Made by a program: the position numbers and the translations under genes
From: Hyphomicrobiaceae bacterium
Lineage (GTDB): Bacteria; Pseudomonadota; Alphaproteobacteria; Rhizobiales; Methyloligellaceae
Assembly (NCBI GenBank): GCA_028066055.1
Contig: JALCBY010000006.1
Location: forward strand, 1,200 to 65,199
Length of the DNA stretch: 64,000 bases
Direction: 5' to 3'
Shown: piece by piece, positions 7,892-16,929 of the stretch
Position numbering within the stretch: the first letter of the stretch is position 1
How the letters are laid out: every line of letters starts with the position of its first letter
The notes under the pieces: model-generated
Databases searched by the model: none
The model's input: the letters and a program-made list of their open reading frames with translations, nothing else
What the model was told of the DNA's origin: nothing

Positions 7892-8494
7892 ATGATCCTC
7901 CGTTCGTCTCCCGCCTCGCCATTCGGCCGCAAGTGCAAGATTTCAGCCTCCATCCTCGGCCTCACGGACAGAATAGAAGTCACCCGGACCGACACCATCG
8001 ACCCGAACGCACCGATTCAGAAAGAAAACCCGCTCGGCAAAATTCCCGCACTGATCCTCGACGACGGAACCTGCGTGTTTGACAGCCGGGTCATCTGCGA
8101 GTGCCTCGACAATATGGCAGGGGGCGGGAAGATCTTCCCGCAAGGCGATGCACGCTGGCCCGCGCTGACGCTCCAGGCCCTGTGTGACGGCATCCTCGAT
8201 GCGGGAATCCTCCAAGTTTACGAGAAGCGCTTCCGTCCCGAGGATAAGCGGCATCCGGACTGGGTTGAGCGCCAGAAGGGCAAGGTTGAACGTGCCCTGG
8301 CACATCTGGAGTCGAACACGCCGGCAACCGGTTCATCGCCGCACATCGGAGACATAACGTTGGCATGCGCGCTCGGATATCTCGATTTCCGGTTCGAGGG
8401 CACATGGCGTGAGAACCATCCGAATCTGGTCGCATGGCTCGACAAATTTGCCGATGCAGTGCCGACCTTCGGCGAAACAACGCCCAGTGACTGA
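7892..8494 (+). CDS. Glutathione S-transferase family protein
   Basis: A 200-residue cytosolic GST. The N-terminal thioredoxin-like domain starts MILRSSPASPFGRKC, with the Ser-Pro segment that contacts glutathione, and has NPLGKIPALILDDG (cis-Pro) and the FDSRVICECLD glutathione-binding SNAIL-like position. The C-terminal all-helical domain holds GDITLACALGYLDFR. The start ATG 7892 has AAGAAGGA upstream; an upstream start at 7826 would add a non-conserved leader. It is probably a beta- or zeta-like detoxification enzyme; the substrate is unknown. Confidence 0.9.
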   Translation: MILRSSPASPFGRKCKISASILGLTDRIEVTRTDTIDPNAPIQKENPLGKIPALILDDGTCVFDSRVICECLDNMAGGGKIFPQGDARWPALTLQALCDGILDAGILQVYEKRFRPEDKRHPDWVERQKGKVERALAHLESNTPATGSSPHIGDITLACALGYLDFRFEGTWRENHPNLVAWLDKFADAVPTFGETTPSD

Positions 8495-8504
8495 TTGTTC
8501 GGGA

Positions 8505-9206
8505 ATGCCGGGGACGATACATGCTCTCTTTGTCAGCATGTTGTCTGTCGCACTCACGACAGTGACTACGGATGATGTGGTTGCCCGAGGAAATCCCGGA
8601 CAGTTCGACTATTATGTGCTGGCACTCTCATGGTCACCGACCTATTGCGCCGAGGAAGGCCGAAAACGGCGCGAGGTCCAGTGTAATGGGCAACGGCCCT
8701 ACGCATTTGTGCTGCACGGCCTCTGGCCCCAATACAAAAAAGGCTGGCCGGAAAACTGCGATATAGGCCACAAGCCATGGGTCCCCCGCGTTCTGATTGA
8801 TGCGATGTTGGACATCATGCCGAGTCCACGGCTGGTGATTCAGCAATACAGGAAGCATGGCACATGTTCCGGCCTCACACCGGAAGCTTATTACGACCTC
8901 TCGCGCCGGCTTCACGATGCCATCAAGATCCCGGCACGCTACCTCAGTCCGAACAACCCGATTCAGGTGTCGCCAAAGGAAATCGAAAACGACTTTCTCA
9001 AGACCAATCGCGATCTGACGCCCGCGATGATTTCCATAAGCTGCAGACGCGGCAAGCGCCTGCGCGAAGTCCGCATTTGCTTCTCGAAAGAAGGGCGCCT
9101 GACAGCGTGCGGTCATAACGAGGATCAGGCGAAACTGTGCCGGCTCGACAGGATCGTCATGCCGCCGGTCAGGAGCGGCTCCTCCAGGCCAGCTACGCCG
9201 CGCTGA
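8505..9206 (+). CDS. Exported ribonuclease T2 family enzyme
   Basis: A ~233-residue protein with a signal-like hydrophobic N-terminus (residues 1-~25) and an RNase T2 domain. Both catalytic boxes are present: CAS I as FVLHGLWPQ and CAS II as KHGTCSG. ALSWSPTYC at the start of the domain and the spread of cysteines fit the disulphide-bonded fold. T2 enzymes cleave RNA via 2',3'-cyclic intermediates in the periplasm or outside the cell. The frame opens earlier inside the GST gene, but ATG 8505, right after the GST stop, gives a plausible signal peptide. It may be co-transcribed with the GST gene. Confidence 0.85.
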   Translation: MPGTIHALFVSMLSVALTTVTTDDVVARGNPGQFDYYVLALSWSPTYCAEEGRKRREVQCNGQRPYAFVLHGLWPQYKKGWPENCDIGHKPWVPRVLIDAMLDIMPSPRLVIQQYRKHGTCSGLTPEAYYDLSRRLHDAIKIPARYLSPNNPIQVSPKEIENDFLKTNRDLTPAMISISCRRGKRLREVRICFSKEGRLTACGHNEDQAKLCRLDRIVMPPVRSGSSRPATPR

Positions 9207-9755
9207 TACCACCAACGCCGCGAACCGGTGGTGGATTCGGTAATTGTGGCAGCATCCCGCTCCTATCGCCGGGTCGGATTCAGACGGCGCATGATCAAAT
9301 ACCGGTACTGGGGCAAGTGCGATAGAACGCGCATACCGGAACAATGGCCGGTCATCTTCCGCTACGACGGCTCAGATAAACAGATGTTCCGCGCAAGAAA
9401 TTCACTTTTTCCCATATGAGCGTACTTCTCCGGTTTTGACCGCCGAATGCGATATTGTTGATTTATCTTTCGAAACGTTCGGATAAAACGACACACGAGG
9501 GCCAGTTCACCCGACTCTTCTTTGCAGAGATCGGAAAACCTAGATTGCGCGCCGCTTCAATGGACGCTACAAGCCGTCGTTGCGCTGAGTGAATCTTGCA
9601 AGATTCTCGCAGGCTCACGCCTTCTGTTCACAAAAAGCCACACTATATAAGGACGATAACTCGACTAGCCATTCTCCCGGTAAAACGCCCAAAAGGTCAT
9701 TTTTCCGGGACTTCACGCGTGTGTTGAACGTGCTAGCAGGAGCCAGAACGAGCCC
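9207..9755. other. Gene-poor 549-base interval
   Basis: No convincing gene is seen here. A GTG-initiated 63-codon frame (9228-9419, + strand) is open but low-complexity and Arg-rich, with no family resemblance or clear ribosome-binding site. The right part (9420-9755) is comparatively AT-rich and presumably carries the promoter of the Ca/Na exchanger gene that starts at 9756. I see no terminator-like hairpin. Confidence 0.5.
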
Positions 9756-10748
9756 ATGGTCTATATCACTCTCGCCGCCGGTATTGCGCTTCTGTTGATC
9801 GGCGGTGACGTTTTGGTTCGCGGCGCTGTCTCGCTTGCCGTAAAGCTGGATATACCGACGCTCGTGATTGGCCTCACGATCGTGGCCTTCGGCACGTCAG
9901 CTCCCGAACTCGTGATCTCACTGCGTGCCGCTCTTGCCGGTTCACCCGGCATCTCCATCGGGAACGTGGTCGGCAGCAATATCGCCAACATTTTTCTCGT
10001 TCTCGGCGTCCCTGCCCTGATCGCGGCAACGAACTGCGACCAACCGTTCATCAAGCGCAATACGCTTTATGTGATCGGTGCCAGCCTGCTTTTCATCTGG
10101 CTATGTCAACTCGGGCCCCTGTCGTTCTGGCACGGGGCCATATTGTTTGGCCTGATGGTTGCGTTTCTCGTCGAGTCCGGACGCCGGGCCGCGCAGCGCT
10201 CCGACGCAGCGACAGTGATCGGCGAGGAAGCCATAGAACTCATTGACGGCGTATCCGGCGTCCCACACCGCAACTGGACGATCGCGGCGTTTCTTGCGAT
10301 CGGTCTGATCAGCCTGCCGATTGGCGCGCAGTTGACGGTCAGCGCCGCATCGTCAATCGCCATGAGCTTTGGTGTCTCCGAGGCGGCCGTCGGTCTGACA
10401 CTCATAGCGCTGGGCACTTCGCTGCCGGAGCTGGCAACCACGGTTGCCGCGGCGCTCCGGGGACATTGCGGTCTGGCTCTCGGCAACGTCCTTGGCAGCA
10501 ATCTTTTCAATATTCTCGCCATTATGGGTCTCACGGCCATGGTGGTCCCTGTCCCGGTTCCGGACGTGATCAAGAGCGTTGATGTCTGGATCATGCTGGC
10601 AGCCGCGCTGGCCATCACGCCCTTCGTGCTCCGCCGCCGCAGCATCAACTGGAAAATCGGGCTGGTTTTCGTTTCCTGCTACTTGCTGTACATCTCTTTC
10701 GTTTTTGCGCCACGCATGTCGCAGATTGCTTCCGCTTCCGCGAACTAG
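9756..10748 (+). CDS. Calcium/sodium antiporter (CaCA family, YrbG-like)
   Basis: A 330-residue membrane protein with about ten transmembrane helices arranged as two inverted repeats. The alpha-1 repeat holds VAFGTSAPELVISLRAAL and GNVVGSNIANIF; the alpha-2 repeat holds IALGTSLPELATTVAAAL and GNVLGSNLFNIL. The acidic residues of GTSxPE are the cation-binding ones. Length matches YrbG-type exchangers. A cytoplasmic loop (~residues 145-170) separates the halves. It exchanges Ca2+ or K+ for Na+/H+ at the inner membrane. GCAGGAG lies upstream of the ATG. Confidence 0.93.
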   Translation: MVYITLAAGIALLLIGGDVLVRGAVSLAVKLDIPTLVIGLTIVAFGTSAPELVISLRAALAGSPGISIGNVVGSNIANIFLVLGVPALIAATNCDQPFIKRNTLYVIGASLLFIWLCQLGPLSFWHGAILFGLMVAFLVESGRRAAQRSDAATVIGEEAIELIDGVSGVPHRNWTIAAFLAIGLISLPIGAQLTVSAASSIAMSFGVSEAAVGLTLIALGTSLPELATTVAAALRGHCGLALGNVLGSNLFNILAIMGLTAMVVPVPVPDVIKSVDVWIMLAAALAITPFVLRRRSINWKIGLVFVSCYLLYISFVFAPRMSQIASASAN

Positions 10749-10790
10749 AGCACTGCGAACCTGCTGCAGCGCTCAACCGGTACGGCAAGG

Positions 10791-11552
10791 ATGGGAAAAG
10801 AGCCCACAGTCCTCATCACGGGTGCAGCCAAGCGTATCGGGCGCATCATCGCCCTCGACATGGCACGCGCCGGTTGGCAGATCGGCGTTCACTACAACAA
10901 CTCCGGCGATGACGCGGCACGCACTGTCGCCGACATTGAAAAAGCCGGCGGCAGGGCAGTTGCACTTCAGGCCAACCTCGCGGATCTGGATGCCGCATGT
11001 GCACTGATACCGGCCTGCCGCGACGCATTGGGCACCCCGACCTGTCTCATCAACAATGCATCCGTGTTTGAGCATGACGATGTCTCAACACTGTCCCCGG
11101 AGAGTTTCAACCGGCATCTTGCAGTCAATCTGAATGCGCCCGTTTTCATATCGCAAGCATTCGCCGCAACCCTGCCGGCCGCTGCGGAGGGCACGATCAT
11201 CAACATTCTCGATCAACGGGTCTGGAAGCCGACACCCGAATATTTCTCATATTCCTTGTCGAAATCCGCCCTCTGGGCGGCGACACGCACTCTTGCCCAG
11301 GGTCTTGCGCCCCGCATTCGCGTAAACGCAATCGGCCCGGGACCGACCCTCGCAAACACCCGCCAGTCGAGAGAAGCTTTCGCGCGACAGCAGGCATCGA
11401 CCATCCTCGAGCGGGGACCCGAGCCGGAAGAGATCTGCGCCGCAGTTCGGTTTATTCTTGACGCTCCGTCGATGACGGGGCAGATGATCGCGCTCGACGG
11501 TGGCCAGCACCTCGCCTGGCGCACGCCAGACATATATGAGAGTGACGAGTAA
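10791..11552 (+). CDS. SDR-family oxidoreductase, pteridine reductase (FolM/PTR1)-like
   Basis: A 253-residue short-chain dehydrogenase. The cofactor motif is ITGAAKRIGR: the Arg in TGxxxRxG, replacing the Gly of classical SDRs, is the hallmark of NADPH-dependent pteridine reductases (PTR1/FolM). Also present are NNAS, the catalytic Y-x3-K (YSLSK) and GPGPT. The stop overlaps the context of folB, whose ATG is one base later, so the two genes are one operon in folate/pterin synthesis. The Ser usual before the active Tyr is replaced (INILDQRV), as in FolM-like enzymes where Asp takes its place. Likely substrate: dihydrofolate or dihydromonapterin. Confidence 0.8.
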   Translation: MGKEPTVLITGAAKRIGRIIALDMARAGWQIGVHYNNSGDDAARTVADIEKAGGRAVALQANLADLDAACALIPACRDALGTPTCLINNASVFEHDDVSTLSPESFNRHLAVNLNAPVFISQAFAATLPAAAEGTIINILDQRVWKPTPEYFSYSLSKSALWAATRTLAQGLAPRIRVNAIGPGPTLANTRQSREAFARQQASTILERGPEPEEICAAVRFILDAPSMTGQMIALDGGQHLAWRTPDIYESDE

Positions 11553-11553
11553 C

Positions 11554-11967
11554 ATGACCGAGCAAACAGCCAGACGATCCATTTTTGAAGCCGATGCGGT
11601 GCGCGGCCTGGCGCATGTGTTCGTCCGAGATCTGGAGGTCAGCGCCAGTGTCGGTGTTCACGAGCATGAAAAACTCGGACCCCAGCCCGTCCTCATCTCG
11701 ATTGATCTGACCGTGCGGGAACTGCCGGGTCCCAAGAGCGACCATATCGGCGACGTCGTTTGCTATGAAGACGTCGTGCACAAGGTGCAGGAGATCTGCG
11801 AGCAGGGTCACGTCAACCTCATCGAGACACTTGCGGAGCGCGTTGCGGCAAGTTGTCTGGAGGACTCACGCGTGCACGCCGTGCGGGTTCGCGTGGAAAA
11901 ACCGCAGGCCATCACGGAATGCTCATCGGTGGGCATTGAAATTGAGCGCCTGCAACCCTTAACCTGA
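11554..11967 (+). CDS. folB: Dihydroneopterin aldolase
   Basis: A 137-residue FolB-like protein. The conserved start VFVRDLEVSASVGVHEHEK, the central DVVCYEDVVHKV and the LIETLAERVAASC helix (catalytic Glu region) are all present, ending VRVRVEKPQAI. FolB converts 7,8-dihydroneopterin to 6-hydroxymethyl-dihydropterin and glycolaldehyde in folate synthesis. The frame extends upstream into the SDR gene, but ATG 11554 one base after the SDR stop is the natural coupled start. The usual partners folP and folK are not in the window. Confidence 0.9.
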   Translation: MTEQTARRSIFEADAVRGLAHVFVRDLEVSASVGVHEHEKLGPQPVLISIDLTVRELPGPKSDHIGDVVCYEDVVHKVQEICEQGHVNLIETLAERVAASCLEDSRVHAVRVRVEKPQAITECSSVGIEIERLQPLT

Positions 11968-12022
11968 TCGGGTGTGGGCGCCGTAAGATATCCGCGCCCG
12001 GAAACAGCATCGATCCCGGCCC

Positions 12023-13942
12023 ATGCCCTTGAAAGCCAAAGGCAGCGATACCGCCATATCCGAAGCTCCGACGCGAACCGTCCCCTCGTTGTCCGAAACG
12101 GGCCCGAAGGTTATCGCGCGCGTTCTGAAAACTCTGCCCAATGGGCCTGGCGTCTATCGAATGATCGGTGTGGACGGTGACGTGCTCTATGTGGGCAAGG
12201 CCCGCTCGCTCAAGAAGCGCGTGCAAAGCTATGCGCGCCTTGGCGGACACACGAATCGCATTGCCCGGATGATCGCGGTGACTGCCGCTCTTGAAGTCGT
12301 TACCACGCCGACCGAAACGGAAGCGCTCCTGCTCGAGGCTAACCTCATCAAGCGGCTGAAGCCGCGTTTCAATGTCATTCTGCGTGACGACAAGTCGTTC
12401 CCGTATATTCTGATTGCTCGCGATCACGACGCCCCCCAGATTCTCAAGCACCGCGGCGCGCGCAAACGCGAAGGCGAGTATTTCGGCCCCTTCGCCTCTG
12501 CCGGCGCCGTCAATCGCACCATCAATACGCTTCAACGTGCCTTTCTGTTGCGGTCGTGTTCGGACAGCTACTACGAGGCGCGTTCCCGGCCCTGCCTGCT
12601 CTACCAGATTAAACGTTGCTCCGGACCGTGCACCGGAGAAATTGCTCTTGAGGAATACGCCAGCCTCGTCGACGACGCGGAAGACTTCCTCACCGGCAAA
12701 AGCGAGAAAGTGAAGGACCATCTCCATGCCTTGATGGAAAAGGCGAGTGACAGCCTCGAATTCGAGCGCGCCGCGAGTTACCGCGATAGGCTCGCCGCAC
12801 TCGCTCAGATTCAAGCGCACCAGGGCATCAATCCGAGCAGCTTTTCCGAGGCCGATGTGTTTGCCGCACATTCGCGCGGCGGACAAACCTGTATACAGGT
12901 ATTCTTTTTCCGCACCGGCCAGAACTGGGGCAACCGGGCCTACTTCCCCCGCGCTGACAAATCCCTCTCTGCGGAGGAGGTCCTCGACGCTTTCATTGCG
13001 CAGTTTTACGACGACAAGCCGATACCGCGGCTGATCCTGCTCTCCCACGATGTCCCCGGCCGCAAGTTGCTGGCGGAAGCGCTTACGACCAAGGCCGGTG
13101 TCAAGGTTACGGTGTCCGTCCCGCGACGGGGTGAAAAGCGGGCAATCATGAAGCAGTCGCTCTCAAATGCGCGCGAAGCGCTTGAGCGGCGCCTCGCCGA
13201 GTCGGCCACTCAGCGCAAACTGCTTGAAGGCGTGGCCGAAGCATTCGATCTCGACGATGCGCCGGAACGCATCGAGGTTTATGACAACAGCCACATTCAG
13301 GGGTCGAGTCCGGTCGGGGCAATGATCGTTTCCGGGCCAGAGGGTTTCGAAAAGAACAGCTACCGCAAGTTCAATATCAAGTCCGCTGACCTCGCGCCCG
13401 GCGACGATTACGCAATGATGCGGGAAGTCCTGATGCGGCGCTTCTCGCGCCTGCTCAAGGAGACGCAGGACGACAGCACGAATGCCGTCTGGCCCGACCT
13501 CGTGCTCATTGACGGCGGTGCCGGGCAGCTTTCCGCAACACATGACGTCCTCGATGAATTGGGGATCGATACGCTGCGTGTCGTCGGAATTGCCAAGGGG
13601 CCGGACCGGGATGCAGGTCGCGAGAGGTTTTTCATCCGCGGTCGCGATCCGTTCATGCTTCCCCCGCGCGACCCCGTTCTCTATTTCGTTCAACGCCTGC
13701 GGGACGAAGCACACCGGTTTGCCATCGGCGCGCACCGCACCCGCCGGAAGAAATCCATCAGTGCCTCCCCGCTCGACGAGGTGCCGGGCATCGGGCCGGC
13801 GCGAAAGCGCGCACTGTTGAAGCACTTCGGCTCCGCAAAAGCCGTCAGTCGTGCGGGCCTTGCGGATTTGCAGGGGATCGACGGCATTTCCGCGCACATG
13901 GCACAAACAATTTATGATTTTTTTCATGAGCAGAATGGCTGA
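12023..13942 (+). CDS. uvrC: Excinuclease ABC subunit C
   Basis: A 639-residue UvrC. Domains in order: GIY-YIG nuclease (~residues 40-115: [20 protein letters not shown]) for the 3' incision; Cys-rich segment around [18 protein letters not shown] motif that contacts UvrB (~215-250); RNase H-like 5' nuclease (~370-560: [31 protein letters not shown]); and two C-terminal helix-hairpin-helix motifs ([27 protein letters not shown]). It works with UvrA/UvrB in nucleotide excision repair. It starts the uvrC-pgsA-moaD-moaE run conserved in Rhizobiales. The N-terminal ~30 residues are variable, so a later start is possible. Confidence 0.97.
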   Translation: MPLKAKGSDTAISEAPTRTVPSLSETGPKVIARVLKTLPNGPGVYRMIGVDGDVLYVGKARSLKKRVQSYARLGGHTNRIARMIAVTAALEVVTTPTETEALLLEANLIKRLKPRFNVILRDDKSFPYILIARDHDAPQILKHRGARKREGEYFGPFASAGAVNRTINTLQRAFLLRSCSDSYYEARSRPCLLYQIKRCSGPCTGEIALEEYASLVDDAEDFLTGKSEKVKDHLHALMEKASDSLEFERAASYRDRLAALAQIQAHQGINPSSFSEADVFAAHSRGGQTCIQVFFFRTGQNWGNRAYFPRADKSLSAEEVLDAFIAQFYDDKPIPRLILLSHDVPGRKLLAEALTTKAGVKVTVSVPRRGEKRAIMKQSLSNAREALERRLAESATQRKLLEGVAEAFDLDDAPERIEVYDNSHIQGSSPVGAMIVSGPEGFEKNSYRKFNIKSADLAPGDDYAMMREVLMRRFSRLLKETQDDSTNAVWPDLVLIDGGAGQLSATHDVLDELGIDTLRVVGIAKGPDRDAGRERFFIRGRDPFMLPPRDPVLYFVQRLRDEAHRFAIGAHRTRRKKSISASPLDEVPGIGPARKRALLKHFGSAKAVSRAGLADLQGIDGISAHMAQTIYDFFHEQNG

Positions 13943-13964
13943 AAAGCTTTAGACTGAGCGCCCA

Positions 13965-14558
13965 ATGGAACGAGTCGCACGACAGAGTATGTTTTTGTAC
14001 GTCCCAAACCTGCTGACCTACGGCCGGATCGCGGCCGTGCCGGCTCTGGTAGGGTGTTTCTTTATCGACGGCGACTTCGGCAACTGGCTGGCGATGACGA
14101 TTTTCATCATTGCCGGCATCACGGACGCTCTGGACGGCTATTTCGCGCGGGCCTGGGAGCAGCAGACCTCCCTTGGCCGCATGCTCGACCCCATTGCCGA
14201 CAAGTTGCTTGTGGCCGCCGCACTGTTGATGCTCGCCGCCCAGCAAACGATCGCCGGATGGTCGCTATGGGCTGCCGTCATCATCCTGAGCCGCGAGATC
14301 CTCGTCTCCGGCCTGCGTGAATTCCTCGCCGAAGTGAATGTAAGCGTGCCCGTCACCAAGCTTGCGAAGTGGAAGACCATCGCGCAGATGGTCGCAATCG
14401 GCTTCCTGCTCGCGGGCTCCGCCGGCGACAAGATTTTTCCCTTTACGACCCTCACCGGCCTTTGCTTACTTTGGATTTCGGCCATCGTGACCCTCTATAC
14501 GGGCTGGGACTATTTCCGCGCTGGAATGCGCCATGTGCTGGACATGGGACACGAATAG
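13965..14558 (+). CDS. pgsA: CDP-diacylglycerol--glycerol-3-phosphate 3-phosphatidyltransferase
   Basis: A 197-residue inner-membrane enzyme with about five transmembrane segments. The CDP-alcohol phosphotransferase signature D-x2-DG-x2-AR-x8-G-x3-D-x3-D is complete, beginning at DALDGYFAR and ending at MLDPIAD. The N-terminus VPNLLTYGRIAAVP is typical for PgsA. It makes phosphatidylglycerophosphate, the precursor of phosphatidylglycerol and cardiolipin. It lies 22 bases after uvrC and 40 bases before moaD on the same strand. Confidence 0.94.
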   Translation: MERVARQSMFLYVPNLLTYGRIAAVPALVGCFFIDGDFGNWLAMTIFIIAGITDALDGYFARAWEQQTSLGRMLDPIADKLLVAAALLMLAAQQTIAGWSLWAAVIILSREILVSGLREFLAEVNVSVPVTKLAKWKTIAQMVAIGFLLAGSAGDKIFPFTTLTGLCLLWISAIVTLYTGWDYFRAGMRHVLDMGHE

Positions 14559-14598
14559 GCCGGACGGACCGAACGATTTCAGAGACAGGACGCGCGTA

Positions 14599-14856
14599 AT
14601 GGGTGTGAAACTTCTCTATTTCGCATGGGTGCGGGAGAAGACCGGATTGGGTGAGGAAACGGTCGACCTGCCCGACCACGTGCAAAGCGTTGCCGACCTG
14701 ATGGACTGGCTGAAAGGACGCGGTCCGGAGTATGAGGCGGCGTTCGAAAAAGCGGAAGTCATCCGGGCCGCCATCAACCAGACCCACGTCCCTCACAACG
14801 CATCCATCTCGGAAGCTCGCGAAATCGCCTTCTTCCCGCCTGTGACCGGAGGGTAA
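14599..14856 (+). CDS. moaD: Molybdopterin synthase small subunit
   Basis: An 85-residue beta-grasp (ubiquitin-like) protein ending in the obligatory FPPVTGG, whose C-terminal Gly-Gly is converted to a thiocarboxylate that donates sulfur to cyclic pyranopterin. MGVKLLYFAWVREKTG at the start is typical of MoaD. The frame is open to 14533 inside pgsA, but ATG 14599 has AGGA upstream. It pairs with moaE, which starts 7 bases after its stop. Confidence 0.95.
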   Translation: MGVKLLYFAWVREKTGLGEETVDLPDHVQSVADLMDWLKGRGPEYEAAFEKAEVIRAAINQTHVPHNASISEAREIAFFPPVTGG

Positions 14857-14863
14857 GACCCTT

Positions 14864-15331
14864 ATGATCCGCGTTCAGCAGGAAGACTTCGACATCAGCG
14901 CCGAGATCGCAAAACTGCGTTCGGGCCGGACCGACATCGGCGCCATCGTGACATTCACCGGAACGGTTCGCGATACCGCCAAGGGAGAGCCCATCTCCGA
15001 GATGACGCTGGAGCATTATCCGGGCATGACCGAGAGCGAACTTGAGCGCATCGAGCAGGACGCGCACGCGCGCTGGCCGTTGCAGGACTCGGTGATCATC
15101 CATCGTCATGGGCCCATGAAACCGGGCGATAATATTGTTCTCGTCGTCACGGCGTCCGCGCACCGGCAGGCGGCGTTCGAAGCGGCAGAATTCCTGATGG
15201 ACTATCTCAAGACCAACGCGCCTTTCTGGAAAAAGGAAGTCGGACCCGATGGTGGTGCATGGGTCGATGCGCGCGACAGCGACGATGATGCACTCAAACG
15301 GTGGGACAATGCGTCAAAGGCCGCGGAGTAG
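14864..15331 (+). CDS. moaE: Molybdopterin synthase catalytic subunit
   Basis: A 155-residue MoaE. Recognisable segments are IGAIVTFTGTVRD, MTLEHYPGMTE, IHRHGPMKPGDNIVLV, SAHRQAAFEAAEFLMDYLK and the active-site PFWKKE with its catalytic lysines. It forms the heterotetramer with MoaD that makes molybdopterin for Moco. GGAGGGTAAGACCCTT precedes the ATG. The neighbouring uvrC and pgsA genes are unrelated functionally, but the block is conserved in the order. Confidence 0.95.
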   Translation: MIRVQQEDFDISAEIAKLRSGRTDIGAIVTFTGTVRDTAKGEPISEMTLEHYPGMTESELERIEQDAHARWPLQDSVIIHRHGPMKPGDNIVLVVTASAHRQAAFEAAEFLMDYLKTNAPFWKKEVGPDGGAWVDARDSDDDALKRWDNASKAAE

Positions 15332-15351
15332 TGGATGGCTCTTCCTGAAAA

Positions 15352-15690
15352 CTATTGCGGGAGCGGTGGCACGTAAGGTCCCCAGCGGCACTTCTCGCGC
15401 CAGACGCATCCGGTTGCGCGTCGGCAAACCCGTACAAACCTGCACGTCCGGCATCTCAGCGTCGGTCCGCAACGCGCACGCCCGTCACGACGCACGCCGC
15501 ACCAGTAAATTTCCTGGCAATTCCGGAACGTATCGGCCCGGTGCAGCGGGCTCATGTTGGACGCCTGACCTGCGCCCGCAAACCCGCTGAGCGGCGCGGT
15601 GGCCCTCGCGGTCGGCGACAAATCTCCAATCAGCGCCAGCAATACCAAAACGGCACTCAGGATTGCGCCAGCTTTCAAAACCCGGAACAT
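15352..15690 (-). CDS. Small exported cysteine- and arginine-rich protein
   Basis: A 112-residue protein with a clear signal peptide (residues 1-~30, ending PTARA). The last ~55 residues hold eight cysteines and many Arg and Trp/Tyr, from NCQEIYWCGVRRDGRARC to VWREKCRWGPY. Even cysteine number and export suggest a disulphide-bonded, cationic periplasmic or secreted peptide. ATG 15690 follows GGGAGGGGGTG; an in-frame GTG one codon earlier is possible. It is convergent with moaE, 20 bases apart. I recognise no named family, and the function is unknown. Confidence 0.6.
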   Translation of the reverse strand: MFRVLKAGAILSAVLVLLALIGDLSPTARATAPLSGFAGAGQASNMSPLHRADTFRNCQEIYWCGVRRDGRARCGPTLRCRTCRFVRVCRRATGCVWREKCRWGPYVPPLPQ

Positions 15691-15818
15691 CACGGCACCC
15701 CCTCCCCAAGTTGCTTGGCCGCCTGTTCATGATAACGCGCAATCATAACACGCGACATCGCAGGCCGCGCAAGAGGGTGAGCCGGTCGGCTGTGGGGATA
15801 GTGTCAGACTTTGGCGTT

Positions 15819-16715
15819 TCAGCCCGTCGCCGCAACACTCTCCACGGGCCGCACCAGTGCCGAATAATCGTTCATCAGCGTTTCGGTGATCGTTCCCGGC
15901 GTAAACTTGTGCGGGCCAATCTCGGCGACAGCCGTCACTTCGGCTGCGGTGCCGGTGATGAAGCATTCGCTGAAATCATCGAGCTCGTCCGGCATGATCA
16001 CGCGCTCCACCACCTCATAACCGCGTTTCCTGGCGAGGTCCATCACGCTGCGACGGGTTATGCCGTCGAGGAAGCAGTCGGGTGTCGGCGTGTGAATGAC
16101 GCCATCCTTCACGAGAAACACGTTGGCGCCCGTCGCTTCGGCAACCTGCCCGCGCCAGTCGAGCATCAGGGCATCCGCGTAGCCTGCCGCTTCCGCCTTG
16201 TGTTTTTCGATGGTGCAGATCATGTACAGGCCCACGGCCTTGCTCAGGCACGGTGCAGTCCTGGGGTCCGGACGGCGGTAATCCGCAATGGCCATGCGGA
16301 TACCCTTGAGCTGCGCCTCCGGATCGAAATACTTGCCCCAATCCCAGGCCGCTATGGCCAGATTGATGCGGGTCTCTTGCGCCGAAACACCCATCATCTC
16401 GCTGCCGCGCCATGCGATTGGACGGATATACGCGTCCTCAAGGCCGTTCCGCGCCATGACGTCACGGCAGGCCTGATCGATTTCTTCAACCGTATACGGG
16501 ATCTCGAACCCGAGAATCTCAGCTGATTTATGCAACCGCTCATTGTGCTGGGTCAGCTCGACGATGTGCCCGCCATAGGCCCGAATGCCCTCAAATACAG
16601 CACTTGCGTAATGCAGTCCGTGGCTCAAAACATGGAGCTTGGCGTCCGGCCAATCGACCATTTCGCCGTTCATCCAAATCACGCCTTCACGTTGATCGAA
16701 AGGAACTGATGACAT
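15819..16715 (-). CDS. ilvE: Branched-chain amino acid aminotransferase
   Basis: A 298-residue fold-type IV PLP aminotransferase. The start motif WMNGEMVDWPDAKLHVLSHG, HYASAVFEGIRAYGG, the PLP-lysine region CLSKAVGLYMICT, EATGANVFLV and FITGTAAEVTAV are characteristic of IlvE. It catalyses the last step of Leu, Ile and Val synthesis with 2-oxoglutarate/glutamate. The frame runs to 16754, but ATG 16715 with GGAGAG upstream gives the family N-terminus. A 9-bp inverted repeat (16740-16758) lies in its leader. It is divergent from the MarR-type regulator gene. Confidence 0.93.
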   Translation of the reverse strand: MSSVPFDQREGVIWMNGEMVDWPDAKLHVLSHGLHYASAVFEGIRAYGGHIVELTQHNERLHKSAEILGFEIPYTVEEIDQACRDVMARNGLEDAYIRPIAWRGSEMMGVSAQETRINLAIAAWDWGKYFDPEAQLKGIRMAIADYRRPDPRTAPCLSKAVGLYMICTIEKHKAEAAGYADALMLDWRGQVAEATGANVFLVKDGVIHTPTPDCFLDGITRRSVMDLARKRGYEVVERVIMPDELDDFSECFITGTAAEVTAVAEIGPHKFTPGTITETLMNDYSALVRPVESVAATG

Positions 16716-16739
16716 ATCTCTTGCTCTCCACAATGACTG

Positions 16740-16758
16740 CTCGGTGCCGGGCACCGAG
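16740..16758. promoter_or_regulatory. Inverted repeat in the ilvE leader
   Basis: CTCGGTGCC (16740-16748) and GGCACCGAG (16750-16758) are perfect 9-bp arms around a single G. The repeat ends 25 bases upstream of the ilvE start, in the 214-base divergent interval to the MarR gene. The 1-base centre makes a DNA operator more likely than an RNA hairpin. No T run follows in either direction. Confidence 0.45.
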
Positions 16759-16929
16759 GCGTCCTACGCGCGCTGCGCCAAGGTCTTGTGTGCCGGGGCC
16801 GCCTTGCAGCAGGCACGTTGTTGGCGTGAATCTGCACTCCTTGAACATGTTTTTGCGGCAAAACCGGATTACAGAAAACGGTCCGCAAGGCTGTATTTAT
16901 CAGTATCAATCGGCTAAAAATAAGTCAAC

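Noticed and set aside
9228-9419. GTG-started 63-codon frame after RNase T2
   Set aside because: No ribosome-binding site, no recognisable family and a shuffled basic composition. Left as part of the gene-poor interval.
11912-13048. 378-codon minus-strand frame over uvrC
   Set aside because: Antisense shadow of uvrC, which has all domains of the real protein.
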